From NCBI GenBank assembly GCA_965198485.1, contig CBDAPQ010000007.1:1-64000 (forward strand): a DNA stretch of 64,000 nt. The letters are read 5' to 3'. Positions within the stretch are counted from its first letter, which is position 1, and each line of letters opens with the position of its first letter. The notes under the pieces are model-generated. The model did no database searches. It was not told the DNA's origin and was given only the letters and a program-made list of their open reading frames with translations. Below, piece after piece: positions 60,882 through 64,000 of this stretch. This DNA is from RH-AL1 sp965198485. Its GTDB lineage: Bacteria > Pseudomonadota > Alphaproteobacteria > Rhizobiales > Beijerinckiaceae. Both the position numbers and the translations under genes were made by a program.

Positions 60882-63134
60882 TTACCGGAATCGGTTCACC
60901 TTCGGAAACCCCTTGGGTGGCAGGCGGCCCGCCTCGGCACGGTTTCCGATCCACTCGCGCAGCTCGGGGAGCTTGACGGTGAAGGTCCGGCCGCCGGAGT
61001 CCTGCCAGGTGAGCCCGTTGGCGAGGTTGAAGACGAGGATGTCGGCAATGCCGCCGTCCTTGTAGCGCTGCAGGCGCACGCCCTTGCCGCGGCTCATCTC
61101 CGGCACCTGGTCGAGGGGGAACACCAGCAGCCGGCGGTTGTCGCCGATCACCGCGATCTGGTCGCCGGCGGCGGGGCGAACGATCGAGGCCACGGCCGGC
61201 TTGTCGACGTTGAGCACCTGGCGGCCCTTGCGGGTGCCGCCGATCATGTCGTCCTGATCGATCACGAAACCGCGGCCGTCGGTGGCGGCCACAATCATCT
61301 TGGCACCGGCTTGGTAGGGCAGCACGGCGGTGATGTCCTCGCCCTCGCCGAGGTCGGCCATGACGCGGATCGGCTCGCCTTGGCCGCGTCCTCCGGGCAG
61401 CTTCGAGGCGTCGAGCGTGAACGCCCGGCCGTCGGTGGCGAACACCAGGATGCGGCTGGTCGTCTCGGCGAGGAAGCTCGTCTTGAGCGTGTCGTCGCCC
61501 TTGAACTGCAGGCCGGCGAGGTCGGTCACGTGCCCCTTCAGAGCGCGGATCCAGCCCTTCTCCGACACTACGACCGTTATGGGCTCGCGCTCGACCAGCG
61601 CGGCGGAGGCCAGCTCGACGTCGGCGGCGGCGGGTGCCTCGGCGAAGCTGGTGCGGCGGCGGCCGAGCGAAGTGTCCGGCCCGTACTTCTTGCGCAGGTC
61701 CTTGATCTGCCAGGCCACGGTCTTCCACTGCTTGGCCTCGTCGGCGAGCAGCGCCTCGACCTCGGCCTTCTCCTTCAGCAGCGCGTCGTGCTCGCGCCTC
61801 AGCTCCATCTCCTCCAGCCGGCGCAGCTGGCGCAGGCGCGTGTCGAGCACGTAGTTCACCTGGACGTCGGACAGCGCGAATCGCGTCATCAGCACGTCCT
61901 TGGGCTCGTCCTCTTCGCGGATGATGCGGATCACCTCGTCGAGGTTGAGGAAGATCACGATCATGCCGGCGAGCACTTCGAGCCGGTGCTCGATCTTGCC
62001 GAGGCGGTGGCGCGCGCGGCGCACCAGCACGCTGCGGCGATGGTCGAGCCATTGCCGCAGCGCTTCCTTCAACGAGACGACGCGCGGCACGACGCCGTCG
62101 ACGAGCACGTTCATGTTCATCGAAAAGCGCGTCTCGAGCTCGCTGGCGCGGAACAGCTGCTCCATCATCACGCCCGGCGCCACGGCGCGGTTGCGCGGCT
62201 CGATAACGACGCGCACGTCCTCCGTGGATTCGTCGCGCACGTCGGCGACGAGCGGCAGCTTCTTGTCGTTGAGCAGCTCGGCGAGCTTCTCGATGAGCCG
62301 CGACTTCTGGACCATGTAGGGGATCTGCGTGACCACCACCTGCCACTGTCCGCGCGCGCCGTCCTCCTTCTCCCAACGCGCGCGAAGCCTGAACGCGCCG
62401 CGTCCGGTGCGATAGGCCTCGGCGATGGCCGCCGCCGGCTCGACGATGATGCCGCCGGTGGGGAAGTCCGGCCCGAGCACGAACTGCAGCAGGTCGTCGG
62501 TCTGCGCGTCCTTGTGCGCGATCAGGTGGAGCGCGGCATCGCACAATTCGGCGAGATTGTGCGGCGGGATGGACGTCGCCATGCCGACCGCGATGCCCTG
62601 CGCGCCGTTGGCCAGCATGTTGGGGAAGGCCGAGGGCAGCACGATCGGCTCGCGCTCGGTGCCGGCGTAATTGTCCCGGAAGTCGATCGCATCCTCGTCG
62701 ATGCCTTCCAGCAGCAGGCGCGCGACCTCGGTCATGCGCGCCTCGGTGTAGCGGTAGGCGGCGGCGCTGTCGCCGTCGATGTTGCCGAAATTGCCCTGGC
62801 CGTCGACGAGCGGGTAGCGCGAGGAGAAGTCCTGCGCGAGGCGCACCAGCGCGTCGTAGATCGCCTGGTCGCCGTGCGGGTGAAACGAGCCCATCACGTC
62901 GCCGACGATCTTGGCGCATTTGCGGAACGCGGTGCCGGGATCGAGCCGCAGCACCTGCATCCCATAGAGGATGCGCCGGTGCACCGGCTTCAGCCCGTCG
63001 CGCGCGTCCGGCAACGCGCGCCCGGTGATGGTCGACAGCGCGTAGGCAAGGTAGCGCTCCTCCAGCGCCTCGTGCAGCGAGACCGGATCAATGCTGCCGC
63101 CGTTAGGCGGCAGCGGAGGAGGAGACTTGGCCAT
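60882..63134 (-). CDS. parC: DNA topoisomerase IV subunit A
   Basis: ParC cuts and rejoins DNA to decatenate chromosomes. This 750-residue protein has the catalytic winged helix with FHPHGDQAIYDALVRLAQDF and the active Tyr in SAAAYRYTEARMT. The C-terminal beta-propeller lacks the GyrA box but has RGKGVRLQRYKDGG, so ParC rather than GyrA. In the quinolone region the residue equivalent to E. coli Ser80 is Gln, as is common in this order, to my knowledge. ATG 63134 is the start. Confidence 0.94.
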   Translation of the reverse strand: MAKSPPPLPPNGGSIDPVSLHEALEERYLAYALSTITGRALPDARDGLKPVHRRILYGMQVLRLDPGTAFRKCAKIVGDVMGSFHPHGDQAIYDALVRLAQDFSSRYPLVDGQGNFGNIDGDSAAAYRYTEARMTEVARLLLEGIDEDAIDFRDNYAGTEREPIVLPSAFPNMLANGAQGIAVGMATSIPPHNLAELCDAALHLIAHKDAQTDDLLQFVLGPDFPTGGIIVEPAAAIAEAYRTGRGAFRLRARWEKEDGARGQWQVVVTQIPYMVQKSRLIEKLAELLNDKKLPLVADVRDESTEDVRVVIEPRNRAVAPGVMMEQLFRASELETRFSMNMNVLVDGVVPRVVSLKEALRQWLDHRRSVLVRRARHRLGKIEHRLEVLAGMIVIFLNLDEVIRIIREEDEPKDVLMTRFALSDVQVNYVLDTRLRQLRRLEEMELRREHDALLKEKAEVEALLADEAKQWKTVAWQIKDLRKKYGPDTSLGRRRTSFAEAPAAADVELASAALVEREPITVVVSEKGWIRALKGHVTDLAGLQFKGDDTLKTSFLAETTSRILVFATDGRAFTLDASKLPGGRGQGEPIRVMADLGEGEDITAVLPYQAGAKMIVAATDGRGFVIDQDDMIGGTRKGRQVLNVDKPAVASIVRPAAGDQIAVIGDNRRLLVFPLDQVPEMSRGKGVRLQRYKDGGIADILVFNLANGLTWQDSGGRTFTVKLPELREWIGNRAEAGRLPPKGFPKVNRFR

Positions 63135-63189
63135 GGATCGGGGTTACGCGATGGCGCGGGCGCCATCAAGTTCCTTGTTTGTTCTCAAG

Positions 63190-63411
63190 ATGCTTGAGCG
63201 CCTGATGGCCTGGTGCGTTGGCAACGCCAAGGTGGAGCTCAAGGGCAGCGCCGTCACCATCACCAAGAAGGTGGCAAGCACCACGGCTAAGATCGACCCG
63301 CTGATGGTCCTGTTCGACGCCGTAGCGCTGATGGATGGCTGCCCGCCGGTGCCGGATGTGCAGTCGGCTTATGAGTTGCGGGACCTGTTGGTGGTTGAAG
63401 AGCCAGCCTGA
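63190..63411 (+). pseudogene. Remnant of phage terminase large subunit (C-terminus)
   Basis: The frame from ATG 63190 reads MLERLMAWCVGNAKVELKGS and TAKIDPLMVLFDAVALMDG. It resembles the C-terminal end of large terminase subunits of the phage family in which LxWMxGNxxV...K..KIDxxxALxMA recurs. Only about 73 residues are left and no phage gene is near, so it is a prophage scar. It is divergent to parC. Confidence 0.6.
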
Positions 63412-63739
63412 TGAATGATGTCATCGAGCTTCGCGTCTCAGTCTGAGCTCGAGTTCATCAAGCATTTCGCGCTCATTGAGCGAGCGGCGCTTGGTGCTAG
63501 GACTTGAGCCCTGAGAAGTATCAGGGATGGACGGATCGCAAGATCTCGGAAGCAGGACCGTCGCTCTCGATGTCGTCGTCACCTTGCAGGACCACGTCGC
63601 CTTCGATCGCCACATGATCCGACGGCCGGCGTTCCGGCGACGGCTCGCATCCTGGGCATTCGCCGGCTGTGTCGCCGCGCCGTCATCGCTCTGGTGATCG
63701 TCTTGATTGCCAAGGGCGCGCTCACCGGCAGCGGTTTGC

Positions 63740-64000
63740 GATCTCGACGAGGCGCTGGACTCCGCCGGGCGGCTGCGCATGTTCCTCCAGGCCATGGTCG
63801 GCGTGGCGGTCGCCGAGGGTCTCGCGGCGGGCGCGATCCTGGCGCTGCGCGGCCGCGTCTACGAGGCGACGGCACGGGCGCGACTGCGGCAGCCGCCGGG
63901 TATCGACCCGCGCGACCCGCTGCTGAGAGAAGCTTGCCGCTGCACCTACGATGCCGAAGGGTTTCTCCGAAACGCCGAGCCTGAGCGTCGGCGTTGTCTG
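63740..64000 (+). CDS. Partial reading frame at window end, unknown
   Basis: A frame open to the window's end reads DLDEALDSAGRLRMFLQAMV, then GVAVAEGLAAGAILALRGRV and DPLLREACRCTYDAEGFLRN. ATG 63779 is a possible start. Codon use is coding-like, with helical, alanine-rich product. No family was recognised and the 5' part may be shifted. Existence is uncertain. Confidence 0.35.

Noticed and set aside
59269..62919. A 1216-codon open frame on the minus strand across the parC region
   Set aside because: It is an alternative frame of parC, its product is Arg/Ala-rich without domains, and high-GC DNA keeps such frames open. Only its last 40 bases or so overlap the true etfA remnant.

Overview
This 64-kb, high-GC window looks like a chromosomal segment of an alphaproteobacterium, most likely order Hyphomicrobiales (Rhizobiales). 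The basis is a set of lineage-typical genes: a three-gene proton-translocating transhydrogenase (pntAA-pntAB-pntB) preceded by the tiny aa3 oxidase subunit IV, an IalB-family protein, a GCG_CRPN-type secreted protein, DUF29, DUF6894 and DUF6101 genes, a CnoX/Lon-N/Trm112 gene string, and extragenic palindromes common in that order. No rRNA, tRNA or CRISPR array was recognised. Genus cannot be fixed from the sequence alone.

Layout. 1-3.5 kb: outer-membrane porin, a VapC remnant, and ettA split by four single-base frameshifts. 3.5-5.6 kb: a visibly AT-rich two-gene island on the minus strand whose two proteins each carry an R-x4-H HEPN-like motif. This is the best candidate for a little-described toxin/defence module. 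5.6-6.4 kb: palindromic repeats. 6.4-13.7 kb: DUF29, a membrane protein, a 3-hydroxyacyl-CoA dehydrogenase, SGNH hydrolase, glutathione transferase, an MFS transporter and small proteins. 13.8-20.8 kb: Hsp70-like chaperone, L,D-transpeptidase, TetR with tandem operators facing an isochorismatase-AbrB pair, TonB-like protein, GNAT enzyme and lgt. 20.7-23.9 kb: a HicB-like small gene pair, MidA-like methyltransferase, pgeF and an AbrB-Doc toxin-antitoxin pair. 24-29 kb: ABC1 kinase, CoxIV and the pnt operon. 29-31 kb: tandem DUF29 genes, one broken. 31-39 kb: DUF255/thioredoxin protein, RecD-like helicase coupled to trmD, and an isoquinoline oxidoreductase-like pair (iorB-iorA). 38-44.5 kb: CnoX-LonN-Trm112, BLUF photoreceptor, IalB, glutathione peroxidase, ligA. 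44.7-52.9 kb: TIGR03862 flavoprotein, DUF6894 and a complete Bat/MoxR operon. 53-59.2 kb: small envelope proteins, GlcG, cysQ, gmk, recO, hbd. 59.2-64 kb: an etfA remnant, GCG_CRPN protein, TIGR04222 membrane protein, parC and a terminase remnant.

How the genes work together. The Bat operon (MoxR ATPase, DUF58, DUF4381, BatA, BatB, TPR, BatD; almost every junction a 4-base overlap) is one envelope-associated machine. pnt and CoxIV serve redox and respiration; glutathione peroxidase, glutathione transferase and CnoX serve stress defence; ettA, trmD, ligA, parC, recO, gmk and lgt are housekeeping.

Caveat. At least eight otherwise well-conserved genes carry single-base insertions or deletions, several in short homopolymers. 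This is more like an unpolished assembly than real gene decay, so the frameshift calls below are about this sequence and not necessarily about the organism.
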